Assembly (NCBI GenBank): GCA_000727475.1
Contig: KL647288.1
Location: 10,364,903 to 10,428,902, forward strand
Length of the DNA stretch: 64,000 nt
DNA from: Sarcocystis neurona
Taxonomy: Eukaryota > Apicomplexa > Conoidasida > Eucoccidiorida > Sarcocystidae
Reading direction: 5' to 3'
Shown: piece after piece, positions 13,303-26,721 of the stretch
Layout of the letters: the number at the start of each line of letters is the position of its first letter
Position numbering within the stretch: the first letter of the stretch is position 1
Position numbers and translations under genes: made by a program
Notes under the pieces: model-generated
The model's database searches: none
Seen by the model: the letters and a program-made list of their open reading frames with translations, nothing else
Told to the model about the DNA's origin: nothing

Positions 13303-13649
13303 ATAGACGCAATTTATGCGCTAGATGAGTGTGTAGTCACTTCAGCACCAGTAGTGCGCCTGTCGGCCTGCTACCCCTCCTGGATGCGAAGGGTAATTAT
13401 TTCAAGAAACGGCTGACTGCTCCCTTTACCTCTACCTGCCTATGTGTGCAACCATCTGCTTATGATTTTGGTGCTTGACAAACAGTGCGTTGTCGCAGAC
13501 AGATCTGCTCCAGCTTGAGAACCTCTTCACTCGTTCAAGTGGTAGAATCGTCTTCCTGGCAAGTGCAGAAACACAAATATTCTGCAGCTGGTGCCTCGTG
13601 TGTTAACTTCCTTGCTAATGATTTCTACCTTTTTACCACTCTATGCAAA

Positions 13650-15250
13650 GGCTGGTGAATGGTGCCACGTTCAACCAGCCTGATGGTCCACCAGGCGCGA
13701 CAGACGCGAACTTTACTGTGGCGCTGCATACTCACGTTTGTCAGACTGATAAAAGGGAGAAACTCCTTCTCAACGTCTTCCGTAATGGATGCTACATGAG
13801 GAAACATGATAGCTAGAAGCGGAGAGCTCTCAAAGTCGGCAGGTCACTGAACTTTTTCTGCCAGATTTCTCCTCTGCAGCAACCGCACGTACGTACTTTG
13901 AATATTCGCACAAAAGTGTGACCGTGTGTATTTCGCCGACACGCGAGGTACAAGCGTGAATACATTTTATGTGTATACGACTTCACCTGTTTACGTGTAC
14001 AGAAAATGTATGAAGAGTAGGGCGCACCACTGTTTCTGGTTGACGCTCGACAACGCAGACTGCCAGTTCAAAGGTGTAGAGCAGGTGTCTGGTGCGGCAG
14101 TCTTACCTCAGAGGCGAGCGTACGTGAGCACGTTGAATTACGCGCGTGGTAGTATTTTCAAATCACTCGTGTGCAAGCCCTGAGTAGGCTGGGGCAAGCT
14201 GTTTCGCGTACTAACTACCACATTAGGAATCGAGCTCAGGGACCATAGGTACGTGTGTGGATGTAAACCTGTGATTACTATGCATCTCCGCACTTTGTGT
14301 TAACGGGAATCAGGAGTGCAGACAAGTTGAAAGGAGGAATTCACGAAGCACAGACACTTCGATCAAACCATACCCGATTTAAAGGGACAAAATTTTCTCA
14401 AGTAATGAGGCTGAGCACAAACTACGGGTTCAGCAAGCTATGGCCCGAAGGACAGCATCGGCCCGTTTTGCAGACTATTGGTGACAGCACTTCAGCCGTC
14501 AACTGCTCTCTGAGAAAAACCGTGAACCAATCTGCTGCTGTACAGCTTCGTGTCTCTGTCAAAGTATGGAAGAATAAGTGTGCTCTGTTGCTCTGGAATC
14601 TGCTTGTGTCTATCATGGGCTCAGTTCTTCACTGATCTGTTGGAAAGCAGAGATCGACAAAATTTCAATGCCGCATATGGATTTGGTGGTAGTAGTTAGA
14701 CATTACGCAGGTGATACTGTACTGTCAAGAAGCGATAATGAGAGTGGGTGGTAACTGAAGGGCAGCAGCGGATGCGAAACCACAGACAAACAGCAATGTA
14801 TCTTCGAGTTTCCTGCACTGTCTTGGAGCAAAAACTCACCCTCTGGGTACAAAAGACATCCCCACAGCAAGGCGCATTGTTGTCGGGGTCGTGGTGGATG
14901 TAGCTGAATTTCGAGTGCTCTGTCATTATGCGGACAACGCCTCCGAAGCCGCTTGTGGCCAGTTGGATGTATGGCACTCAATCTTGTTTATTTTTACCGG
15001 CAACTGAGACGAGGATAAAGGGCATTTTTGCCATGCGATTATTGTAAAAGTGACCACGTGGTAGTTGCAGCCAGTGCACTGGTTTCATTATTGTCCCTAT
15101 ACACTTGCCATGAGTGGCCGGCTCTGCTATGCAGCTGACATGGGCACACGTCGAGCAGAACGTTTTTCTTGTGCAGGGAAAAGGTGGGATGCGCATCACT
15201 TTTCTGTTGGAGATGAGTCGTATGGAAGCGGGATGCCACGACTTCCTCAG
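13650..15250 (+). CDS. Three or more candidate exons, unknown
   Basis: Coding-like pieces are: 13652-13780, with RLVNGATFNQPDGPPG and FTVALHTHVCQTDKREKLLL; 14475-14564, after a strong acceptor (CCCGTTTTGCAG) and before GTATGG, with STSAVNCSLRKTVNQSAA and VQLRVSVK; and 15178-15250, after another strong acceptor (TTTTTCTTGTGCAG), with MRITFLLEMSRMEAG. The two acceptors have good pyrimidine tracts. No family is recognised. The pieces probably belong to the same gene as the flanking + strand exons. Confidence 0.45.
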
Positions 15251-16195
15251 TAAAATGTGGACGAGGTATTACGAGGATAAAAAGTTTCTTTCTCTGTAGA
15301 TATACGAAGGGGACAGTGATGAGAGTGGTTTTTGCAGATAGAGGCACCCGTAAATGTTGTGCCATGCAGGTCAATATGGCAGAATGCATGCATATAAAGT
15401 GTGGGGTTAACTTTCATTGGAGCTTGTAGAAACCTCCTTGCTCGCGAAGACTGATTTAGGCGTCTTTGTTCGCCTCCCTGTCGCAGAAACGCGTGGCCAA
15501 AAGTTTGTAGACAGACACGTGCATGATCATCTTGACAATGAAACGATCTTCGTCCCATGCTTGTAGACGTGGAAAGCCTACGTGCAATTGCCGTGATCCT
15601 CCAACCTGTTTGACGTAAGCAGTCTCATCAGTTGCAGCATTAATGCCGGCCCCCGTGTTTTCTAACGCGCACAAGATATCTACAACGCAAGTAAGTAGAC
15701 ACTGAACGTGTACGGAAGTAGACGCGAGGGCGCTGTATTTTTTGGTGATAGAAAGAGGCGAAAAGGTGGAGGTCAACTCTACCACTCTTATACGAAAACA
15801 TCTCAAACAGAGCGCATATCCTTGTTGGACTAGGAGGATGACATTTTTGCGCCCAAGCAGAACGAACAAAAATCTCTTGTGCGTGATATTCGTAGCAAAC
15901 TGGACCATCGATACACGCAGACTTCTGCAAGCCATATTCCCAGCTACGTGAAGTCTTTCTTTCTTCCACGTCTGGATTTTCGTTGCAGCTTCAGTGTGTG
16001 CAAACATGTGAACTGCCTCGCACCGGCCTACATACCGACCTTATTGCGCGCAGAGGCATTGACTGCCTTATCGTCCAATGGGTATACGCGTTGACCACAC
16101 ATTCGTGCAGCTTAGGATACCCAGTAAGCCTGCACCCATGTGTACACACATGCGTAGGGGGCGAAAGCACTTTCAATCCTACAAAGGTCTCTCAG

Positions 16196-16857
16196 CTCGC
16201 TTCATCCATGTGGACCGCTCCCTGCTTCAGCATATTCAACTGCAGGCCTGTTCCAGTGAGTTGGCCGCCACACACTGAAGAGGACTTCGCCTTGCTAGGA
16301 AGCCATACCGCGTCGCCACATACGTGTGCGCATCGAGGACTTGGATATCGTAAAACTGGTGCAGCCACACCGGTGCCCTTGCCAACTACTACTTAATTTC
16401 TTCGAATTGTCTACACCCGACCACGGGGAATGTCAGCGCTTGCTTTTGAAAGCATGTACAGCAAGGATGTCGTCTGTGTCGCACCGTAACTGCAAGACAC
16501 GTAAGTAGCAGGAGACTAGGGCAGACACTGTGGAGAAGAAGATATCTGTAGTAAGCCTGATGTCCACCACACGCAGAGATCACGCCGTCGCTGCAGCGGT
16601 GCCCCCAGCGCCTGCAGCAGCACCAGCAGCAGTATTAGCAGCAGCAGAAGCGACTGCAGTAGCAACAGTACCGTCTGGAGCAGTGCCGAGACAACAGCTG
16701 CCAGAAGAATCTTCCAGCCACCCTCCCGGGTGCCTCACGTGGGAAATGATACGGCAGTTTGTGTTTCCTAAAGACCTGACTCATCCCAAGGCACTAGGTC
16801 GCCTGCATCTTCTCGCGTACTTCGGAAATTTAGACGAGAACGGCCGCATGCGTGCAG
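16196..16857 (+). CDS. Three phase-matched exons, Ala-rich linker plus helical segment
   Basis: Proposed exons are 16196-16255, 16303-16500 and 16597-16857; each ends in phase 1 and the next begins with the two bases needed. The first donor is GTGAGT and the second GTAAGT. The encoded segment reads FIHVDRSLLQHIQLQACS, then IEDLDIVKLVQPHRCPCQLL and LLNFFELS, then an Ala-rich stretch of the kind common in this organism, then WEMIRQFVFPKDL and FGNLDENGRM. The last words resemble a degenerate EF-hand loop. The first intron would be only 47 bases, which is short, so that join is less certain. No overall family is recognised. Confidence 0.5.
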
Positions 16858-17757
16858 GTGAGGAAAACAGCAGTATACGAGAAGGCTAAAAACACAGCAC
16901 TAAGGTAGGGGCGTCAGTGCAAAGAAGCCAGGGAATGAAATATGGATAGAGAAGTCTGTGCTAAGAGCGCCAGCACAGGCATTCGGAATCACTTTTAAGA
17001 TAGTCGTGCATTGGCACCCACTTCGAGTGTGCTCCATTCCTGACGACATCAACAGATGAAAACGTTCTCCGTTGTTCTTCCGTGGTTGTGTCTGCCTGAG
17101 CTGTGATTGGTTGTCCAATCCCGGGTATACCCTGAGTCTGCCCCTACGTGAACGTTCAACTGAGTACAACAAACCTAGCCGTGGCGTCTGAGAAGGCACT
17201 TCACACTAAATCGCAGATTTACTAGTCAGATGTAGAGTGTAACCTCGTAATCTGACCGATTGCCAATCCAGACGCACGCTCATTCACTTTCGCAGTTGTC
17301 TTCGAAGTGCATGGTTCCTCACACTCAGGCGGCTGCAGGTGCGTCGCGGAGCAGAGGTGTACAGGGAGCGAGGGCGCTGCGTACGAGATACACGTATCGA
17401 CAGAGAGCCAGAGGTAGATGCGCATGTTTGTAACCGGTTTAATAGCTTCGCGGTCACGTAGCTATCCTCCGTCTCTAGGGCGCGCAGCTTGCGGTTTTGC
17501 GTGCGCTTCACACATTCGAATGGGATGTGGAATACCTTTTAAGAAATATCGAACAAAGTAATTACACGACTTACGGACTTGCAACAAGTAAGACAACAGT
17601 TCGTGAGTATGGGAGTACGACGATAATCTCGTAGTTTATTTTGACAGCGCACAGGGTCCGAAGTCGGTCCTAATGAAGACACAACTGGACAGATGATTAC
17701 ACATGCCAGATTTGTACGTAGACAGTTCACGTCCTCTCACCGGTGGAGAAATACCAG

Positions 17758-17894
17758 GTGACAGGCATAAAAGGGGCGCGTGCGATCACTGCAGAAAGCC
17801 GGTAGAGATCAACGTACTCATACTTTTGTACATGTGTGAACGGAGCAGAAGGAGCTCCGTACTGAAAAGGAGCTGTCACTGTTCAGAGGAAGAG
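17758..17894 (+). CDS. Candidate exon with Cys residues
   Basis: A + strand frame open to GAG at 17894, directly before GTATGT, encodes CDHCRKPVEINVLILLYMC and later KRSCHCSEEE. A start at 17758 after CAG would match the phase-1 end of the exon at 16857, and its phase-0 end fits the exon at 17993. The Cys pattern does not match a zinc-finger class I know. Confidence 0.4.
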
Positions 17895-17992
17895 GTATGT
17901 AAACATTGTTGGCTGAAAAGTACTGAGAACTCTACTTCGGTATAAAGCAAGCGTGAGTGGCAACGAAACAAGAGAATGCACACAGAGAAGAG

Positions 17993-20900
17993 GAAGGCAT
18001 GAGCAGTGCCTGCAGGAAAGCACCCTACGTTTTCCGCTGCGGCACAGGTCAGCTGGGTCGTCACCGCGTCACCAACGCAGAACTTCAACTTATGATGAAG
18101 GAGTTTTACGAAGTAAGTGCATCAAGAGTATTATTTGAAAAAAAAGTGGCTTCTGTGGTCTTGTCAACGGGAACACATGTGTCGAGTCGGGCGGCACACG
18201 GGGCTGTTCTGTTTTGGAAGTGAAGCACTGCTATACACGAACATATAACTGTGTGAGCCTATGCGCGCAAGGTTATATACGCGTGCAGATTTGTAGTCGC
18301 AGATGCATCACGAGCCCCCTTTATGTACGTACGTCGGTATGGAGTAACGCACACAGATATTTGCACCACCACAAGCGCTTACGCGTGTCATGCCACACTT
18401 ACACAGGTGTGCACAGCTGTATGCGCACACCTGGGGGGCTGCGTCGAGGGTGTGTAAGTTTGCTGCGCGAGTAAGTGTAAAAGACGTAGCAACAGTGACC
18501 CACCCGTACACGATAACGCGTACCCAACGGATTTGACACTTTCCTCTGCACACAGCCCACAGTAATTATGCTACCGCGATAGCGTGTAAGAGTCCCCACG
18601 TATTGCGTAGGGCTGCAGAGACTCACAAGTGAGGTAGACGCTGCACGACGTGGAGATATGTAGAAGTGTACCGGCTTCCACGTTGAAAGTACGTCTTCAC
18701 AGTCGCTGATACAGCGTGCCCCACTATACACGCGCACAGACACGCGTGTGCGCGCACACCCACCTAGAATACCAGTTGGATGTAACGAGTTACCACATCT
18801 GAGACAACACTTGCATTGGAAGCAATCAACTGCACTGAAGACGGCGCACAGGATTATGTACTGAAAGCTTCTGCAGAAGTGATATCCCTATTTAAAAGTT
18901 AGAGTTTTTCCTCCTCGTCTGTGAGACATGCGGCTACCAGCAGTCTAGACACGCCCGCATGAGTTTCTTAACTGATCTCTTCGACAGTGTGCTCGCACTG
19001 ATACTTCTCGAACTACTGGTCGTCGTGGCAGTATTAGAAAGTATCTCTGGGCTAGGCGTTGTCCAATAATCTTTTTGTGTGCTCTGCTGCAACATTATTT
19101 TGCAACAAAATCGACGCATGGGGCCAAGCAGAAAGCACTTCAACATTCGCGCACAGTAAGGGCCCCCACATTTCAGGCTTTCAAGGCATGTCACTGAGTC
19201 CGACATGCGCCTGAAAATTTCTACTCGTGTTTCAGCGCCAGTCAGCTCAACACGGATCTTACCTACAAGAGCTTGTCTGCACCATACTTGCGGACCCATG
19301 GTCGAAAGCGTACCCGTATCAATCTCCTTCGATATAGCACAACAAAGAAAACTACGTGCCCGCTTTACTGGCACGTAATGGCGCATATCTACATACAACC
19401 ACGTACGTGTCATCCGTACGCGAAACACAAACTGGTCAGTGAAACCGGCGGCGTCACTCAGAGACGACCCTTTGCTGAATCAAATCCCACAGTACGGAAC
19501 TTGCTAATGAGCAAACACGTGCGAAAGTATTAGGTGCGTGTGTACGGATACATGAGAAGACACGCGGGCTTCGAAATAGATGCCTGATCTGTTCTTTATC
19601 GAGAAAATTGTGGATCGGTAACAGACGCTTTAACGCATAAAATCCACTATACCTGCACTTTGTCCCCGTAGAATCACAATGCCTGTCTACATTTCGTGAA
19701 ACTGTGTTCTCCCGCAAAGTCCTAATGAAGACTGTTATAATACCTTACGCCTGTTTTCGTTGCCATCCCGTCTCCTCGCAGTAGTGCAGTTTCGTTGATC
19801 ATCGTGCCCCGTGAACGCCGGGCAATTTCAAATCCACTTACCAGTAGAGTTCAATTCTTCTTCGGGTATGCGGAGTGAGAGTTCAACAAGCAGGCACTCT
19901 AACAGGTAGACGCGGGTCGTAATTCGTCTTCGTGTTGGATGCAGCTTTTACAATTTTTTTAGCACCCACTATCTATACACCGTTCTCGGCGGGCACGCAG
20001 GATCACACGTATCACCCTACGCATGACCGCCATCGCGCTGCCATAATAGATTAGTGAATCACTCGTCGGCTCTTCTGTAAATGGTGCAGGATGCCTTCAA
20101 TGGTAGCTTTTACGCCGCAGACTTACAAGGGCGAATTGATGCAGACGAGTTCACAGGTGCGCTCCAGTACGCGTTTACACGGCTGCCCGTACAGCTTTTG
20201 CTCTCGTTCTGCTTCTCCGCTTTTAAGGAGAATGAGCTGTGTGCGTATGTGTATGTACGGCTAAACACTGTAGCCCCGTTGTTCCCTTTGCGTGCAACTG
20301 CGAGCTTTTCGTATACGGACGCAGATCTACGTGGTGCTATGCAATTGTAGACAGCAATCTGTCGCAGAACCTTGCATCTACTGTGAAGCACACGCAATAT
20401 GAGTTCGAGGAAACCTGGGTGCAGCACATATATTTGAAGCTGTAAAAATGTTACCATTGTGAATATGTCCTACTGGCACAGCAACAACGTGCAATCGGAC
20501 TTGTGCGACACATTTGCTAAATCTCCGCCTGTTCACGACTGATCACACGCCAACACCGCTCACGAAAAAACGAAGGAGCCAGATAGGCACTCGATTAAGC
20601 TGGTTCAACCCTACGTTCACCTTCGCGTAAGTTGCTGTGCTGTTGGTGCCGCCTTGTGCTTGCGCGTTATTTTGTCGAGTTTTAGGGAGAGTTATGACTA
20701 TTTATTGCACTGTGTAACTCCGACAGCAGGCACTCCCTTGCTGTTGTTGACTTGTGCGAGCTGTTTGGTGCTGCTGCTGATGTAAATGTGATTTTTTGTT
20801 CAGAGTGAGTTTCAGGCACCTCAGCAGTGTGCAAGCTATCGATGCTGTCTCACATGCAAAGTCCTACTTCTTCTTTGCTGGTTTGTTGTTTTACTGTAGA

Positions 20901-23659
20901 GGCCAGCTTGAGAAACCTGCTCGACATTGGTCCTGGGAGCGACAGAAAGCACATCACGTTTGCGGAGCTGCAAATGTATGTCAGAACTACTCTGTAAAGT
21001 CCTTCTTCGTGGGATGTGGCGTAATTATGGTTGTAGGCGGTGAAGGGACTGTACGAGTAGATTCATTATCATGAGGTCTGCAGGGACAAGGGTCCCTGTC
21101 TTCTGAAGATAAACGCCGTAAAACACTAGTCTTTTGGTAGTTGCAAGTGCATTGTCGGTTACAGTTTCCAGGGGATGACACTTCTACTGTATTGAAGGGA
21201 TCATTGATTAGCTGTATAACTACGGATGTGAAGAGCACTCATGAAGCGTGATCTTTACCAAGAGTTATGACGCACATTCCGCAACTGCACGTCTAATCGT
21301 TCTCTGGTTCAAAGCCTTTAACGAAAAATATATTTCGCAATGGAAACATACATGTAGGCGGTGTTTTATGTCTTCATCGCGTTTTAGGTGTAGGACGTGA
21401 ATACCTATCTCTGTGAGCCAAGACTGCTGCAGCAGGTCGGGGACGGGACGACAGCACGACACGAAGGTGTGGTAGTGCAGTTGACTGCATGTAGTTACTG
21501 AAAAATGGTATATAAGCATACACATTCATACGTGTATCTTTAGCTATATAGAGGTGCTTGCCTATATATCTGTAAAAGTGTAGATATGTTGGCACAGAGT
21601 AGAGCTATAGCCCTCTACTTCACAGAAGACTTGCTGAGTCTCACTTGATTCGTTCTCTTTGATACACTAGGACTTTTTTTCCTTCTGCAGTATACACGCT
21701 GCATGTGCCAGCTCGTTCGTGACACGTGGGCGTAGACGCAGTGGTATAGAGGATCCCGCACGCAGCCTGTAGCCCACAGCTTACGGATGCGCGGAGCAAC
21801 GATTCGTGACGAAATTTTTGGCTAGTTGAGCCTTCGCCTCTAGTAACCGACTGAGACTAAGAACTGCGCTAACTCTGAGAGAAGGGTAAATGTAGTGGCA
21901 TGCATGTCGGACGGTCTGCAATCTTGTTCCCTGCAGCACCCGCCGGAACACATATGATGATAAAGCAATAGTTTACAGGCAAAGAGCACAGTGTAGGCAA
22001 GGAGTCTAGACACAACTGCAGAAGTAACATCACAGCAAAGGGCCTTATGCATGCGGTTCTCTAGTCCCGTACACACTGATTGATCGCCACTTCTGCGTAC
22101 TCTCGGACCAACCGTCCGTATTGCCCGCCCTTCTGGTGGCTTGCAGTTTTTCGTTCTGTCTTCCTGCGTCCTTCTTCAGACGCGTGGGAAGAGACTTCGA
22201 CGCACGTTTGAAACGTCATGTAAAACAAATTAAATATCAGCTTTCCGGTACGCCTCAGGCTATTCACCTCACAGTGTCAGCCGTGCGCACACGCATACAA
22301 GGTCGCCGTAAACCTACCGAAATCATGGAACTACACTTATGCCAGGGGCGTACTTTACCGGTGAACAACTTTGAGGCTATTCTGCATTCGCGTCTGCGCC
22401 AGAGCTACGCACATCTACACGCACACGTACAGGGAGTGAAGAACACGTTGGACACGCTTCTTTTCCGTGAATAGCACTTGAATACAGCTGTGTCAATCTT
22501 CCAGGCGTACCTAGCAGCTCGAAAAGCCTCTTATAATACTCAGGAACCTTCGACCGCGTCCCTTTTTGGCGTAACATTGAAATGTGTACATACACGTAAC
22601 CTAGTTTACACTTGCGAAGCTTATGAACGTGAGCGGAAAGAATGTATAGACTGCCATGTGAACATGAACAGCGTTGCCCCAGCCGTTGCACGACATCCAA
22701 TGGAAATGACATCTGATCAAGCGACAGACGCACTGCTATGCTCGCGGAGTCGAATGACTGAGAGCAGCACACTTTTGCAGCAGTATTCCTTGCGTGCCTG
22801 CGCACGAACGGGGGCACTCACACATCTGTGTGCTCTAATTGAACCGGCTATCTCTCGTCTCTTCTTGAGATCACTTAAGCTTGACGAGTTAAGATCTCCC
22901 GCGTTCAGACGTGCTTCAAGTTAGTGAATCTAATCAAAAGCATGCGGTGGTAAAAAATGAAGACAGAATTTCATGAGCTTACTCGTAGAGGGCCAGTAAA
23001 GTTTGTTGTGACTTATCACAGATGGAAAATCTTCCAGGGGCCTCAGAACGACCCCAGTGGACAACAATTCGAAATCCGCCGCAGTACTGTAAGGCTTCGG
23101 TCGTCATATGTAGTCGTTCTACTTCCTCCCAACAAACTTACGCTGCTGGTCAGTAAGACAGCTACGTGTACAACATATGTGCGTAGGCCGTACTGATCAA
23201 CCTATCGTACAATAATGCTGTGGAGACGACTCTTCTGCGTTAAACGTATATCCGTCGTGACTTTGAATTGAACCCTTCTCAGCAGATGCCCATAGGTACG
23301 AATTTACCAGTCCATATGTGCGGGTGCATCATTTTACAGATACATCTATGCAGATATCAAAACAGGTATACAAGAACGCAGATATACATATGTGACCATT
23401 TGTGCGCGCACCTACGCCCGAACCTACAAAAACATGTACGCGCACATGTGCACGCAGATACTTGCTGCTTTTCTCCTCCCATGGAGTACAGGCGGTTTCA
23501 TTCAAAAAGCATCTCCCAAAGTAAATAGTGGATGATTCAGCAGAGGCCTGTCTTCGACAACCTTCACATAAATCTGCACACACACTTCGTAAAAAAGTTG
23601 TTCACGCAGGAATTCGGCGAAATGGCGCTGATGCTGGTAAAGAACGCCAAGGTTCAAAA
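17993..23659 (+). CDS. EF-hand protein with a possible cyclic-nucleotide-binding segment
   Basis: Proposed exons are 17993-18112, 20090-20156, 20900-20975, 22180-22247, 22728-22887, 22989-23088 and 23544-23636 (or to 23659). Donors include GTAAGT and GTATGT; acceptors at 20899 and 22179 have pyrimidine tracts. The first four exons join in matching phase, and the next three also fit. The encoded order is: VTNAELQLMMKEFYE, then the EF-hand-like loop ADLQGRIDADEF (position 1 Ala, positions 3, 6, 8 and 12 as expected), a weaker loop DIGPGSDRKHITFAEL, a basic helix, then GPVKFVV and FGEMALM. The last two words, followed at 23778 by KSANAAVV and TLFSI, resemble the phosphate-binding cassette of cyclic-nucleotide-binding domains, but the canonical Arg is not obvious. 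It would be a cytosolic Ca2+-responsive protein. Start, end and the link to flanking exons are unproven. Confidence 0.5.
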
Positions 23660-23777
23660 GTGAGTTCACGGGATATTTTCTCGTAGTGAACTCAGATGTG
23701 TGCACGCATCTATGTAAACGGGTTAGCACGTGTACGTCGGTGCGTCTGTGCATCTGTGTAGATATGTACCTATACAG

Positions 23778-23850
23778 CTTTATGGGAAGCTGTACAAGTC
23801 GGCAAATGCTGCCGTCGTGCGCGGTACTTTATTTAGCATTACTCCTCACG
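23778..23850 (+). CDS. Exon following the FGEMALM segment
   Basis: This exon lies between the acceptor TATACAG and the donor GTAAGA. In phase 0 it reads LYGKLYKSANAAVVRGTLFS, which fits the previous exon if that ends at 23636 (donor GTAAAG). In phase 2 it gives a different peptide that fits a previous end at 23659 (donor GTGAGT). I prefer the first because the join gives a smooth cyclic-nucleotide-binding-like strand. A transcript would decide. Confidence 0.45.
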
Positions 23851-24299
23851 GTAAGATTTGATTTCCGCACTTTGTCGGTGGAGGCGCTCATCACTTACTG
23901 GTACGAAGCATAGAAAAGCACCGGCCGCTTGGTGTGCTGGTTGGGTTTCCAACATCGTACGCCATATGTAAACACTTTTGATGGGATAATCTGTGGTCCA
24001 AACGAGCACATTCAGGAGCTTTCCTCTCTATAAATATCGTTCAGAAGTGTGCGCTCTGATGCGTGTCTGGTCTTTGTAAGCTCACGTGCCTAAACTGATC
24101 GTCCTGCCGGTCCACAAATGTGCCCGCTGAATACACACGAGATAAAAAGAAAACGAACATGCTCACCATCACGCGCTCCCATGGATGCTGACTTATTGGG
24201 CCTGAAGCCGTCATCTGAATATCCCAAGATAGTGTGTCGTTCCTGATTTGTTCAAACACGTGTACACTGTGAGTGTAAGCGTGTTTCTTGCTTCAGACT

Positions 24300-24478
24300 C
24301 CAAAGTTGGATGGAGATTTTGCCGACTTCAACATCGCAGTTCCCTGTACACAACTTTTTGTGCGTTTTCCTCCAGAGCCAAGCTCTACCGAAGGCCGTGG
24401 ATTCCGTACACTCAGGAATCCGAAGCCTTAGAAAGCCTGCATCGGCGAACAATGAGTACGCGAAGCGCGTCCTCCTGA
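24300..24478 (+). CDS. Candidate exon, frame ambiguous
   Basis: A clear acceptor (TTGCTTCAG) precedes 24300. Two frames stay open: phase 1 to the TGA at 24476-24478 (WRFCRLQHRSSLY, then LYRRPWIPYTQESEALE), and phase 0 to about 24431 (LDGDFADFNIAVPCTQLF). The first fits the phase-0 reading of the exon at 23778, the second fits the other reading. I cannot choose from sequence alone. Confidence 0.4.
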
Positions 24479-25072
24479 GCAGAAACAGGAGAAGAAAGGA
24501 AAAAAAATGCGCGTTCCTGCGCCCATGCTGTGACGTGTGCATAATGCTAGAGAATATTCATACACGTACACACGGTGGCATACACGTGTACATGCGTACA
24601 TGTTTATGTGTCGACAGACACACGCACATGCACGGAATAGATAAGCGGACAAAGTGTGCCCATAATAGGAAAACGTCTCTGTGTTAATAAGTTGTCATTT
24701 AGAGAGATGTATGCGACCGTTGAGTAGGTGCAGCGTCGTTTCAAAAGGAAAGTTGACGTGAACAGGTGTGTATAAATATGTACTAGCATATACCATATCT
24801 ATTTTGAAAGTCTGCGGGCGAACTGTAAGTATTCAGTAACCACATCTTCGTGATCATAAGCCAGCTGATCTACAAATACACGCACGTATCCGTGAGAAAT
24901 ACTATAGGGATGCTCACTAGACCCTGCAGTGTCTGACAACGTGAGACCTACCCATGCGTTATCGTCTATTCGATTGATACTCAAATCCTGTCGTGTAAAC
25001 CTAACTAAATGCTGCCAGCTATACACAGTTTGACTGAACTGAGAATGCAGGTACGCTTGTTCAGTCCCGCAG

Positions 25073-26171
25073 CAATGACACAATAAGAGCTTCCAAGGTC
25101 AACTGCCGTCTCGTCCGGTAAGTTCCTGCAAGAATGACGTAGGTCTCACAGCCAATTTCGGCTGTAGGATGCAGTGGAGAAGTAACGGGCTACGCGGATG
25201 CGCACATACACTTGCCACAAACAAGAAGATTGAATGTTTTCCCATCTACACTAGTGAAATACATCCGACGACGTGAATCTTCATACACGCGTATATTGTC
25301 CTATCTTTCAAGCACAATCGTTTACGTCCGTATACGCAGGAACTCCCCTCTGTGTCAAATGACACACACACTTACATGTTCACACGATTGTCTACATGGG
25401 TAAAACACTTTCTGCGCCTGTGAGCACTGGGTGCAGAAAACGGTTTCCGCAGTTGACCTGTCGTACGGCGGACACCTACTCTTCCTCCTTACGTTCCAGG
25501 TTACAATTAGGCCATCCGCATCAGAGAGATGTCTTGCTTGTGTTTGTTGGAGAGTGCACGTATTTTCACTGTAGAGGCTAGTCCAGATGAGCTGCCTCAG
25601 TCCTAACTGACTGGCGGTCGTCAGGTGAGCGGCCTTACGTCGACAAGACCATCTACGCAAATACTTACATACAGAGTTGCACTAGCGCAGATATGCCTGC
25701 CGAGCACTGACGTGGAGGCGTCTATTCTTGACCTGTGGCGCCGACCCAATAAAGTAGGAGTTGTGAAAGGTAAGTGTGCCACAAGACCACTTGCCTTCAG
25801 GGATGCTGGAACTAAAGTAGTGTGCCGCGAGCCCACTTTCCTTCAGAGATGCTGGAACGTGCGACGACCATTGGGATCGCTGCTGCTGCATTCGCAATAA
25901 AGCAAGGAGTTCGTATGTAAACGAGTCGAGGACGTCTAAGGGAGTAGCACAGACCCAGTAAGCGGCAGCTGTAAATCCTCCCTGACTCTACTGGCAGACA
26001 CAGTCGGTCCTGCAGCCGCCAGACGCGAAACACTGTTAACGAGAAGGAGGCATGTACGAGGTTACCTGCGAACGTCGTAGCCATCTGTCTGACTCTAGTT
26101 AATCGTTCACGTGGCAAGAAAAGAAATTCGTTGTCTGCAGCGAGGGAATGCAAGTATGAGGGGATACGTTA
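25073..26171 (+). CDS. Four short candidate exons, unknown
   Basis: Coding-like pieces with splice signals on both sides are: 25073-25117 (NDTIRASKVNCRLVR, before GTAAGT); about 25437-25492 (VSAVDLSYGGHLLFLLTFQ, between CAG and GTTACA); about 25673-25756 (VALAQICLPSTDVEASILDL, before GTAGGA); and 26131-26171 (RECKYEGIRYTSTPTRK, after TTGTCTGCAG, before GTAATC). They are consistent with beta-rich domains such as C2, but I see no diagnostic motif. They sit on the same strand as the EF-hand block and may belong to it. Confidence 0.4.
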
Positions 26172-26721
26172 CACATCTACTCCGACGCGAAAGGTAATCC
26201 GCGTGTACACATGTGGATACGCATACACACGTATAACTACATATGTATATGCATATGTGTTAATATATACGAACGGGTCCCCGCGCATTTACTTTCTGTT
26301 GTGTTGCCGCGTGAAACATACGTATGTATGGCGCACACAGGTGCCTACATGCAGCGACCTGTCCCCATATTTACTGTGGTACACGTAATCAAACATCTAC
26401 GTGTCAACCTCTGTAAACACCTAGGGAGTCATTTACACATGAATAGAATCCGTTGACACCCGTCCGGCAGAGCCCTACACGTACGCATCCACGCATGGGG
26501 TCGCGGGTAAAAGAGAGTCTTTCGCTTAGAAGTACATATATATATAGATATATATAGATGGATAGATAGACAGACACGTACACCGCTGAACAAGCTTTGA
26601 GGTGTACATACACGTGAATACTCTGCATAACAGCAGATAAATATGCATATATCAAGGCAGTACATAGAGGCAGCGAATACTTAATAACCATTTGCCCGTC
26701 ACGCTCTGGGTTAACTTGCAG

